A stretch of DNA of 64,000 nt, from positions 22,955-86,954 of the forward strand of contig CANCSS010000005.1 of NCBI GenBank assembly GCA_947380905.1, written 5' to 3'. Source of the DNA: Chitinophagaceae bacterium. Lineage in GTDB: Bacteria; Bacteroidota; Bacteroidia; Chitinophagales; Chitinophagaceae. Under the pieces are notes generated by a model that saw nothing but the letters and a program-made list of their open reading frames with translations, was not told the origin of the DNA and searched no databases. Shown piece after piece: positions 39,993-48,597 of the stretch; positions within the stretch are counted from its first letter, which is position 1, and each line of letters begins with the position of its first letter. A program made the translations under genes and the position numbers.

Positions 39993-41837
39993 TTAATTTA
40001 GTTTATAAATTTCAGCACCTGCCATTAAATAACATCCTAATCCGTAATCTTCAAAATCGGGAAAATGATTATAATTGATGGGTTGCCCATCTTTTGGTTC
40101 TTTCCCAGTACTTTGCACATATCCCAAAGCACCATTTTTATGCATAGCAAAATTAGTCAACCCATTCCAAGCTTTTACAATGGCAGGCTTGTAAATATTC
40201 TTTGCTAAAATACCATGGTTGATACCCCAGGCAAAACCATAAGCGAACAAAGCAGTACCAGAACTTTCCTTCCCTTCAAAATGAATTGGATCTAGTAAAC
40301 TTACATTCCAAAAACCATCAAATCTTTGCAAAGGTAAAATAGCTTCAGCCATTGCTTTGAAATCTGCCAAATATTCTTGATAATGGGCATCGGTGGTAGG
40401 CAAATAATTTAAAGCTCGAGCCAAGGCTGCAAAAACCCATCCATTCCCTCTACTCCAATAACAATTTTTCCCATTCGGTTCTTTATAAGGAGGTGCAAAA
40501 TCTTTATCACGATACCATAAGTGATCAACATTATTATACAATCCACTTCCGCCATGTTGGTGTTTTGTAAAATCATACAAGTCATACATTTTTTTAAAAT
40601 ATAGGGTATCATGGTACATCACTCCCAACCTAGCAAAAACTGGCATGGCCATTTGCAAAGCATCCACCCAGGACCAATCATCTTTTTTATCTGATTGAAC
40701 CATTAGATCAATAGCTGTTTTAATAGCTATTATCCTTTGTTCTTGTTTGTCAATCTGGTATAAATCTAAATAAGTTTGTCCTGCGCAATGATTGTCTGCA
40801 TGCCTTGTATTAGCACCTCCCACCAATCCCCATTGATGCTTCTCGCCCCACTGAACAGCATAATCATAATATTTTTGTTGAGGTTTGATATTGTATAGTG
40901 ACATCAACCCTTCATAATATACTGCTCTGGTCCAAATATTGCTTTGGCGTTCTTTGTTTGTTATAATTGATTTGCCTGCATCTGGCCATTTGTCCATAAA
41001 ATATTTATTGGCAAGTTGCATCGACTTTAGGATCTTCTTTTGAGTCGGCCATTGCTGAGAAGGTACTGGAATTAAGTACTTTTTTATACCCCCTAAATTG
41101 AACTCTCTAAATTGTTCTTGAATAATTTTTGCGTTCAATGCTGCACCCGTATAATTGGTATGGGTGTGGTCAAGGGGGAAATAAGTAGTTACCCCCTTCA
41201 TTCCAATTAGTTCATAGGCACTTGATACAAGTTCATTTAAAGGAATAAATAAGGCATGCTCTTGTTTTGCAACTTCACTGGCCCATAAAGCATAAGAATC
41301 ATTGTGTCTAATTACTTTGCCCTGCTTCCAATCATTTCTTGGAATTAAAGAACATACAATAGGAATAGCACCTTTAGCTTGCGCCTCTTTGATATACTTA
41401 CGCATATAATATCCATAAGTATAAACAAGCTCTTGTTTTTTTGTAATTGGATTGTATATTTCTTTAGTACTGGAATCAATGCCATCAATGGTGCCTCTTG
41501 CTCTTGCGGTATCGTCAAGTGGTCCAGCATCATTATGCCCAAATTGCATGAGCACATAATCCCCTTTTTTTAAAGTGGAAAGTACTTTATCCCATCTTCC
41601 TTCTGTAATAAAAGTTCTACTACTTCTTCCTCCAATGGCTAAGTTTTGTACTTCTATTTTGGTGGTATCAAAGTAAATACCCAATAAACTGCCCCAGCCC
41701 CACAGATTATTTTTACCAGTGCCATCTCCATTTTTTACGGTAGAATCACCAATGATGTATACAACAGGTTTTTCTGTTTCAAGAAAAACAAAAGCAGAGC
41801 ATATCGTTATCAGAAGTAATAAAGCAATTTTTTTCAT
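39993..41837 (-). CDS. CE12-like rhamnogalacturonan acetylesterase fused to GH105 unsaturated rhamnogalacturonyl hydrolase
   Basis: SGNH: YIIGDSTVKNGDG, NLAIGGRSSRTF, MQFGHNDAGP, FPLDHTHTNYTGA; GH105: WTRAVYYEGLMSLYNIKPQQKYYDYAVQWGEKHQW, CYWSRGNGWVFAALARALNYLP. Confidence 0.92.
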   Translation of the reverse strand: MKKIALLLLITICSAFVFLETEKPVVYIIGDSTVKNGDGTGKNNLWGWGSLLGIYFDTTKIEVQNLAIGGRSSRTFITEGRWDKVLSTLKKGDYVLMQFGHNDAGPLDDTARARGTIDGIDSSTKEIYNPITKKQELVYTYGYYMRKYIKEAQAKGAIPIVCSLIPRNDWKQGKVIRHNDSYALWASEVAKQEHALFIPLNELVSSAYELIGMKGVTTYFPLDHTHTNYTGAALNAKIIQEQFREFNLGGIKKYLIPVPSQQWPTQKKILKSMQLANKYFMDKWPDAGKSIITNKERQSNIWTRAVYYEGLMSLYNIKPQQKYYDYAVQWGEKHQWGLVGGANTRHADNHCAGQTYLDLYQIDKQEQRIIAIKTAIDLMVQSDKKDDWSWVDALQMAMPVFARLGVMYHDTLYFKKMYDLYDFTKHQHGGSGLYNNVDHLWYRDKDFAPPYKEPNGKNCYWSRGNGWVFAALARALNYLPTTDAHYQEYLADFKAMAEAILPLQRFDGFWNVSLLDPIHFEGKESSGTALFAYGFAWGINHGILAKNIYKPAIVKAWNGLTNFAMHKNGALGYVQSTGKEPKDGQPINYNHFPDFEDYGLGCYLMAGAEIYKLN

Positions 41838-41875
41838 TGTATAATAAGATTATTAGTTGCTAATTTTAAAAATAA

Positions 41876-44635
41876 TCAACGAATTGAATATAGTGCCACT
41901 TCCCCCTCTAATCCAGCTGCTTGAACTTTCCAAGAAGAGGCGTCAAAGGGTTTATAATTAATATTAACGAAATTAATATCTGTAAACTTTCTCCATTCCA
42001 TTTTGTGTTGATCCATGTATCTTATTCGATTGGCCATTAGATTGGCTACTTCGATTGTAATTGTATTTTTTCCTTGTTTTAAAAAACGGCCAATAGATAG
42101 TTCAAAAGGGAATGACCAGCTAATGCCTGCCTCTTTCCCATTTACAAAAACCTTAGCAGACTCGTTTACTTTACCAAGTTTTAAAATAAAATCTTGACTA
42201 TTTTTTTTATCAACGACTACACTTGTTTCATATATACCTATACCCGAAAAAGAATACAAGAGCGTATCATTGTTCAAGTCTGTCCAATTTTTTAAATTAG
42301 GTAAAATTTGCTTTTGAGGCAAAACCGGGCCACCCTCTTTAAAACTTAAATTCCAGCTGCTATTCATATTTATTTTTTGTGCAAGATCTCCATAAATCCA
42401 TTTGGGAACAGATTGTTTATGGGTCAGCTTGGCTTGAACAATCAAGGAAGCCCCCGAAGCCAATTTTACTCTAAAGGAACTGCCTTGAGATGTACTTGCC
42501 GATTTCACTTTACCCCATTGACCATTCATTGGGTTTAATAAAACAATTTGCTGAGACGAGGTATGTAAAACAATTTGCGTGTCAATTAATTGATCAGTGG
42601 CATTCACAATGAAATAATTTTTATTGCCCGCTACCTTTCTTTTGATGTACTTTAAACCTAATTGTGTAATATTTTCTTCTTTATGGATGCCTAGGTACTC
42701 CATGGCATTTTGAACTTGCGAAGCCAACAAACATTTTCCTTTGCCATACTTGGCCACCATAAGTCCTTGCTTTACTTCTGTAAATGGTAACAATTCAAGT
42801 TGTTTTTTTAATGCAATTCTTCTTTGATCCAAATTAAATAAACCAGGCACATCTGTTGGTAGTGCTTCAAAAATTACCGTTGCCCCTTTGTATACATTTT
42901 GCAAAATAGAAGCCAAAGTTTCCAATGGGATAAATTCGCTTTTGGAGACCAATAATACAGGATAGGAGGCCCCTTTAGTAGCAATGCTCCATTGCCCATT
43001 TTTGTTGTTCGCATTTTGCAACATTTTGTCTGAAACAAAATCAAATGCATATCCTTGCTTTTTTAACAGTTGCATATTTTTATAAAAACTAGAAGGGTGT
43101 AACCACTCATCTACATCATGTACTTTTAGTTGCTTTTCAAGCCCAACCGGTTTGCTCCATATATCATAAATAGGCCAATAAGCCAACACTTCATTATCAG
43201 GTTTGCCTTCTTGTAAAATGGATTGTGTTCTGGCAATATAATTATTCAGCCCTTTGAGATGAGACCATAAACTATTGGCTGGTATAAATTCTACAGACGC
43301 GTAAAACAACCATCCTGGCCAAACAGCTTCTTGGGGAGAATAGGTAGTGCCATGATATACAACATGATTAACGCCTGATAAAAAAGCTTGATCTATTTCA
43401 GGCTTACATTGCGACCAGGAGGTTTTAAAATGTTCTGTTAACCAAGTAAAGGATTCGCAAGAAACAAGTGGCTTTCCCATCACATGACTTGCAGAAGAGG
43501 CAAATTGCAACATCATAGGATCCGGATCCACATTTCTGATATCAGCAGAATCTCTTCTTAGACCTGGATAAGGAAAGTAGCTAGAACCAAAGGTTTCAAT
43601 TTCGGGTATATCAACTGCCGCATACAAATCCAATAAATTACCTGGGGAACCATGCGCTTCGTTCAAGGATAAAGTTTTTTTACGCTGTGCAAATTGATGG
43701 TATGGATTGGCAAAATTTTGAAGTATCAAATCAGAGAGCGTTTCTCTATAATCAGACTTTACTCTTCTAACAATCTCTGTATTTTCAGAAGAATTTAAAT
43801 AATTTAAAAAGGGCTTAAAATCATATCCTCTTTTAGTTGCGAAATCATTCAAAAAAGTGGGTGTCCAATTGGCATTTTCCACTTCATAACTATCATTGTA
43901 AAATGCTTTTATTCCATGTGCGTCATTTTTAAAAAGGGTATCCCATTGTTGAAGATAAGCAGGCAAAGCATTGAGTGAGAAATGATCAAGCGTATAACCT
44001 TCTGCCCCTGGCGCTGCCCTTTTTACTTTTTGTAAAGTTTTTGAAACAAAAGCAGCCATTAACTTCCAGCTTCCTTTAGGCGCAGTCCAGGTTAATTGGC
44101 CGTCTGCATTCACAAAAGAAGTAATGTCTTTAACTTCTGTGTTATCACCGTATGCCATTATAAATGACAATTTCGCAATGGATTTATCTTTGCTACGAGG
44201 CTGAATTTTTTCTGTAAGCGATTGACCCTCCTTGACAAAAAACGATTCCATGGTTAATTTAGTCGCAGCGTTCTCTAAACTTACTTGAGGTCCTCCGATA
44301 GGCCAACCACTCCCCATAGCAAGGTATACTCCCATATCCAATTGAATGGATTGTTTAACCGTATAATCCAACATTTGCATCCAAGATTTGGATAAATAAG
44401 GAATGAATTTTTTTTCATAGCCCTTGGCACCATAGATAGGAACTATTTCCACGCCACCAAAACCCACTTTCTGTAAATCACACAACTGATTTTTAATGTT
44501 GATGGAATCCACTGCATCGCCCATCCACCACCACCTTGTCCATGGTTTGGCATCTTGAGAAATCATAGGCCATTGCGCATTTACACATTGAGAAAAATAT
44601 AAAAATACAATGATAAAAAAATATTTTTTTCTCAT
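41876..44635 (-). CDS. GH106-like alpha-L-rhamnosidase
   Basis: AKPWTRWWWMGDAVDSINIKNQLCDLQKVGFGGVEIVPIYGAKGYE, YLAMGSGWPIGGPQVSLENAATKL; jelly-roll C-terminus. Confidence 0.85.
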   Translation of the reverse strand: MRKKYFFIIVFLYFSQCVNAQWPMISQDAKPWTRWWWMGDAVDSINIKNQLCDLQKVGFGGVEIVPIYGAKGYEKKFIPYLSKSWMQMLDYTVKQSIQLDMGVYLAMGSGWPIGGPQVSLENAATKLTMESFFVKEGQSLTEKIQPRSKDKSIAKLSFIMAYGDNTEVKDITSFVNADGQLTWTAPKGSWKLMAAFVSKTLQKVKRAAPGAEGYTLDHFSLNALPAYLQQWDTLFKNDAHGIKAFYNDSYEVENANWTPTFLNDFATKRGYDFKPFLNYLNSSENTEIVRRVKSDYRETLSDLILQNFANPYHQFAQRKKTLSLNEAHGSPGNLLDLYAAVDIPEIETFGSSYFPYPGLRRDSADIRNVDPDPMMLQFASSASHVMGKPLVSCESFTWLTEHFKTSWSQCKPEIDQAFLSGVNHVVYHGTTYSPQEAVWPGWLFYASVEFIPANSLWSHLKGLNNYIARTQSILQEGKPDNEVLAYWPIYDIWSKPVGLEKQLKVHDVDEWLHPSSFYKNMQLLKKQGYAFDFVSDKMLQNANNKNGQWSIATKGASYPVLLVSKSEFIPLETLASILQNVYKGATVIFEALPTDVPGLFNLDQRRIALKKQLELLPFTEVKQGLMVAKYGKGKCLLASQVQNAMEYLGIHKEENITQLGLKYIKRKVAGNKNYFIVNATDQLIDTQIVLHTSSQQIVLLNPMNGQWGKVKSASTSQGSSFRVKLASGASLIVQAKLTHKQSVPKWIYGDLAQKINMNSSWNLSFKEGGPVLPQKQILPNLKNWTDLNNDTLLYSFSGIGIYETSVVVDKKNSQDFILKLGKVNESAKVFVNGKEAGISWSFPFELSIGRFLKQGKNTITIEVANLMANRIRYMDQHKMEWRKFTDINFVNINYKPFDASSWKVQAAGLEGEVALYSIR

Positions 44636-44648
44636 GGCTTTAATCTGA

Positions 44649-45992
44649 CTAATTATTTAAAGCGTGTATCGCACTATCATTTACTTCAAACTTATGGCTA
44701 TTGATTAAGTTAATCATTTCCGCCCCTGCTAATAATACTGGCCCATATCCATGCGCTGCATAAACACTGGTAGGTCGATAATAATAAAAAGCAGGATCAA
44801 AAGCCAAGCCTGTTCCAACACAAGTTCCCTCCACTTGACCTTCCTTATTTATTTTACTAGCTACTGCATTCCAAGCCAAGATAACCATAGGACCATAGGC
44901 TTTTGCCTCTATCCAATGATTGTTGATGGCTCTAGCAATGGCATAACAATAAATCGCTGTGGCAGAAGTTTCTAAATAGCTGTCATTTTTGTCTAATAAT
45001 TGATGCCAAAAACCCGAGGCAGTTTGTTGAACAGATAATCCTTTTATATGCAGCAGCAATTGTTGTAAAATTGTTTCTCTTCCTGGATAATTTTTTGGCA
45101 ACACATCTAATAATTCAACCATGGTTAAGATGGCCCAGCCATTGGCCCTGGCCCAATAAAACTCGGGGTGTACTTTCATAGATGCCACCCAACCGTGCAT
45201 GTATAAATTTTTATCTTTGTTAAACATTTTTTCCGAAAATTGTAAAACTTGTTTAACTGCATCATCATAGTAACTATTATTGCCTGTAAGCTTTCCAGCT
45301 TGAGCCAATGCAGGCACACTCATAAATAAATCATCCAACCAAAGTGTATTAGCTTGAGGTCTTGATCTGGCCAATGTACCGTCCTCAAGTCTTTGTTGTT
45401 TTTTACTTATATATTTTAAAAAATTATCCGCCAAGGGTTGTAAATTTTTGTCTTGGTTGAATTGAATTGTTTTTAAAATGGAAGCGCAAATGGAACCCGC
45501 ATCATCTAATGCCTTGGGATCAATAACAGAACGCAAAGGGTTGTTTTTTTGATAGTTTTTGTCATAAAGCATTTTAAAGCCTTGATAACTTGCTCCAATA
45601 AGTCCAAGCCTATCGGAAGTATAATTCGAAAACTTATTATCATTCGTTGCTTTGCCTACCGCCAACATGCCTGCATAAGTAACTCCCCATTCATAACTTG
45701 TTAACCTAAAATCTCCGGGTTTAAATATGGTATTGCTGTCCAAACTATTTACATCCACCATTGCTCCTGTTTGTTTATGAATTAACTGGGCAGGGGTTGC
45801 AGTGTTTAAATAATTGTAGATAATAGTTAATTTCTCTTTTACATTTTCCACGGTGGGTATTTCATAGGCCACTGGATAATTTGGCTTTAGGGCATGTAAA
45901 GGAGTATTGGCATCGGTTGATTTTTGCGCTTGGATGCTAAAAGGGGTGCAAAAAATTAGCACCCATAAAAAATTGAAACTACTCTTTTTCAT
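44649..45992 (-). CDS. GH105/GH88-family unsaturated uronyl hydrolase
   Basis: WLDDLFMSVPALAQAGKLTGNNSYYDDAVKQ, WARANGWAILTMVELLDVLP, GFWHQLLDKNDSYLETSATA; start taken at MKKSSFNF (track ORF starts 46073). Confidence 0.9.
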   Translation of the reverse strand: MKKSSFNFLWVLIFCTPFSIQAQKSTDANTPLHALKPNYPVAYEIPTVENVKEKLTIIYNYLNTATPAQLIHKQTGAMVDVNSLDSNTIFKPGDFRLTSYEWGVTYAGMLAVGKATNDNKFSNYTSDRLGLIGASYQGFKMLYDKNYQKNNPLRSVIDPKALDDAGSICASILKTIQFNQDKNLQPLADNFLKYISKKQQRLEDGTLARSRPQANTLWLDDLFMSVPALAQAGKLTGNNSYYDDAVKQVLQFSEKMFNKDKNLYMHGWVASMKVHPEFYWARANGWAILTMVELLDVLPKNYPGRETILQQLLLHIKGLSVQQTASGFWHQLLDKNDSYLETSATAIYCYAIARAINNHWIEAKAYGPMVILAWNAVASKINKEGQVEGTCVGTGLAFDPAFYYYRPTSVYAAHGYGPVLLAGAEMINLINSHKFEVNDSAIHALNN

Positions 45993-46011
45993 TATAAAAA
46001 TATTTATAAAA

Positions 46012-46027
46012 ATGCAATCGTTAGTGG
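46012..46027 (-). promoter_or_regulatory. LacI-type operator candidate CCACTAACGATTGCAT
   Basis: 20 bp upstream of the GH105 start; shares 11-mer AACGATTGCAT with 53898-53908. Confidence 0.5.
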
Positions 46028-46159
46028 ACCTCCTATAAAAATAACGAAACTTTTTAGATATTAAATATGGCAATTTTAATTAGGAACAATAATTGTAAAA
46101 TATTTGAAATTATTGTTCCTACAATCAAAAAATCAATTAGAAAAAGCTTTAAATTGAGC

Positions 46160-46175
46160 CTGATATCGATTGCGT
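46160..46175 (+). promoter_or_regulatory. LacI-type operator candidate CTGATATCGATTGCGT
   Basis: About 25 bp upstream of GMC oxidoreductase start; CG-centred, weaker left half. Confidence 0.4.
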
Positions 46176-46200
46176 AAATTGTTTAAAACTAATAAAAATT

Positions 46201-47925
46201 ATGACCCCCTATAATAGCAGCTTAAATGCATCCCATACCTATGACGCCATTGTAATTGGTTCTGGCATTACTGGAGGCTGGGCTGCCAAAGAGCTGTGTG
46301 AAAGAGGCTTAAAAACCTTGGTACTAGAAAAAGGCCGAATGGTGAAACATATCGAAGATTATACAACAGCCAACAAAGATGCCTGGGATGAACCCTTTAG
46401 AGGACAAATTTCTCACGAAGCAATACAAGAACAAAATGTGCAAGCAAGAAGCGGCTATATCAATGCCTTTTCAAAGCAATTTTTTGCCAATGATTTGGAC
46501 AATCCCTACCAAGAAGTGCAGAGATTTGATTGGTTCAGAGGCAATCAAGTGGGTGGCCGATCTATTACCTGGGGAAGACATACTTACAGATGGTCTGATT
46601 TAGATTTTGAAGCCAATGCCAAAGAAGGAATAGCTATTGACTGGCCCATTCGATATAAAGACATCGCTCCTTGGTATAGTTATGTAGAAAAGTTCATTGG
46701 CGTTGCAGGAGAAAAAAGAAATTTACCTCATTTGCCTGATGGCGATTTCTTGAAGCCATTTGATATGAACTGTATCGAAAAACATTTTGCAGAAAGTGTT
46801 GAAAATGGTTTTAAGTCAAGACCTGTTATCATGGGTCGAGTAGCTCATTTAACGGAAACCAAACCATGGCATACTGCCCTTGGAAGAGGTACTTGTCAAA
46901 ACAGAAATAGATGTGGAAGAGGTTGCCCATTTGGCGCCTATTTTAGTAGCAATGCAGCTACTTTGCCTGCTGCCAATAACACAGGGCTTCTTACCATCAG
47001 GCCTTTTTCAATTGTGCATTCTATTATTTTAGACAAGCATAGCAACAAAGCCACTGGTGTTAGAATACTAGACGCAGAAACAAAAACAATGACCGAGGTT
47101 TTTGCCAAAATTGTTTTTGTATGTGCATCCACGCTAGCCACCACACAAATTTTATTACATTCTTCTTCAGATAGATTTCCCCAAGGCTTAGGCAATGCAT
47201 CTGGTGTACTTGGACATAACCTAATGGATCATCATCACAATGTAGGTGCTATGGCTAGTTATGATGGATTAAAAGATGCTTATTACAAAGGACGAAAGCC
47301 TGTAAGTCTTTTTATTCCCAAATATGTAAATCTGAATGAGCAAACAAAACAAGCTCAATTCAAAAGAGGTTTTAACTATCAAGCAGGAGATGCCATTAGA
47401 GCTAGTTGGAATAGAGGCGTCAACGAACTAGGTGTAGGGGCTCATTTCAAAGACAATCTCCTGGTCCCTGGCGAGTGGAGTATGAGTATGATGGCTTTTG
47501 GTGAAGTGTTGCCTTACCACGAAAATAAAGTAACACTGCATCCAACGCTCACTGACAAATGGGGCATTCCTCAATTGGTCATAGATGCTGGCTTTAAAGA
47601 AAACGAGTGGAATATGCGTAAAAAAATGAAAGACGACGCTGCCGAGATGTTTGAAAAAGCAGGATTTAAAAATATAAAAGCTTTCGACAATCCCACCGCC
47701 CTTGGCAATTCTATTCATGAAATGGGCACCGCTCGAATGGGTAAAGATCCCAAAACATCTGTTTTAAATGAACACAACCAAATACATGGCATACCCAATG
47801 TTTTTGTAACAGATGGCGCTTGTATGGTTTCTTCCAATTCTGTAAATCCAAGTTTAACTTATATGGCGCTTACCGTTAGAGCTGTTGATTTTGCAGTGAA
47901 TGAATTAAAAAAGAATAATTTATAA
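46201..47925 (+). CDS. GMC-family oxidoreductase (FAD)
   Basis: YDAIVIGSGITGGWAAKELCERGLKTLVLEKG, C-terminal NSIHEMGTARMGKDP and TDGACMVSSNSVNPSLTYMALTVRAVDF. Confidence 0.94.
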   Translation: MTPYNSSLNASHTYDAIVIGSGITGGWAAKELCERGLKTLVLEKGRMVKHIEDYTTANKDAWDEPFRGQISHEAIQEQNVQARSGYINAFSKQFFANDLDNPYQEVQRFDWFRGNQVGGRSITWGRHTYRWSDLDFEANAKEGIAIDWPIRYKDIAPWYSYVEKFIGVAGEKRNLPHLPDGDFLKPFDMNCIEKHFAESVENGFKSRPVIMGRVAHLTETKPWHTALGRGTCQNRNRCGRGCPFGAYFSSNAATLPAANNTGLLTIRPFSIVHSIILDKHSNKATGVRILDAETKTMTEVFAKIVFVCASTLATTQILLHSSSDRFPQGLGNASGVLGHNLMDHHHNVGAMASYDGLKDAYYKGRKPVSLFIPKYVNLNEQTKQAQFKRGFNYQAGDAIRASWNRGVNELGVGAHFKDNLLVPGEWSMSMMAFGEVLPYHENKVTLHPTLTDKWGIPQLVIDAGFKENEWNMRKKMKDDAAEMFEKAGFKNIKAFDNPTALGNSIHEMGTARMGKDPKTSVLNEHNQIHGIPNVFVTDGACMVSSNSVNPSLTYMALTVRAVDFAVNELKKNNL

Positions 47926-47928
47926 ACC

Positions 47929-48525
47929 ATGAACAGAAGAGCCTACATACAACAAACTACAAAATACTTGGGCTATACCCTAGTCGCTGGTTCGGTTTTA
48001 AATTTATGGACTTCCTGCGAGCATAGTTCTTCAAATTGGAAGCCTGTTTTTTTTACGCCATCAGAAGCCAACACCTTATCGGCCATCACGGATACCATTT
48101 GTCCTAAAACAGCCACTCCTGGTGCCAATGAAGTTGGAGTACCTCAATTTATAGATCTATTAATTCAAACCTTATTAAAAAAAGAAGACCAATTGTTTTT
48201 TAAAAAAGGAATTGAAGAAATAGACCTAGTAGCTAAAAAACAATTTAATAAAGCATTTAGTGACCTTGATATAAATCAAAAAGAAAGTATTTTACTTACA
48301 TTAGACAAAGCCTCTGCACCCACAGCAATGACCATGTGGGGCAAACCTATGGAAGCCCACCCTGCTTCCTTAAGCTTTTATAGAAAAATAAAAAACTTAA
48401 CGCTGATGGCTTATTTTACGAGCGAGAAAATTGGAAAGTATATTTTAGCTTACGACCCACTGCCAGGAAGTTTTAAAGCTTGTATCCCATATCACAATGA
48501 AAAAAACTGGACAGAAGTAAGTTAA
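47929..48525 (+). CDS. Gluconate 2-dehydrogenase subunit 3-like protein
   Basis: Signal/lipobox-like MNRRAYIQQTTKYLGYTLVAGSVLNLWTSC; FTPSEANTLSAITDTICPKTATPGANEVGVPQFIDLLIQ; 3 bp downstream of GMC oxidoreductase. Confidence 0.88.
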   Translation: MNRRAYIQQTTKYLGYTLVAGSVLNLWTSCEHSSSNWKPVFFTPSEANTLSAITDTICPKTATPGANEVGVPQFIDLLIQTLLKKEDQLFFKKGIEEIDLVAKKQFNKAFSDLDINQKESILLTLDKASAPTAMTMWGKPMEAHPASLSFYRKIKNLTLMAYFTSEKIGKYILAYDPLPGSFKACIPYHNEKNWTEVS

Positions 48526-48538
48526 GCACTTTGGTACA

Positions 48539-48575
48539 AAAAAAATACGCAACATAAATGTTGCGTATTTTTTTA
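48539..48575. terminator. Bidirectional terminator
   Basis: AAAAAATACGCAACATAAATGTTGCGTATTTTTTT perfect stem between convergent genes. Confidence 0.88.
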
Positions 48576-48597
48576 TCTGAAAGTTTCTAGAAATAAT

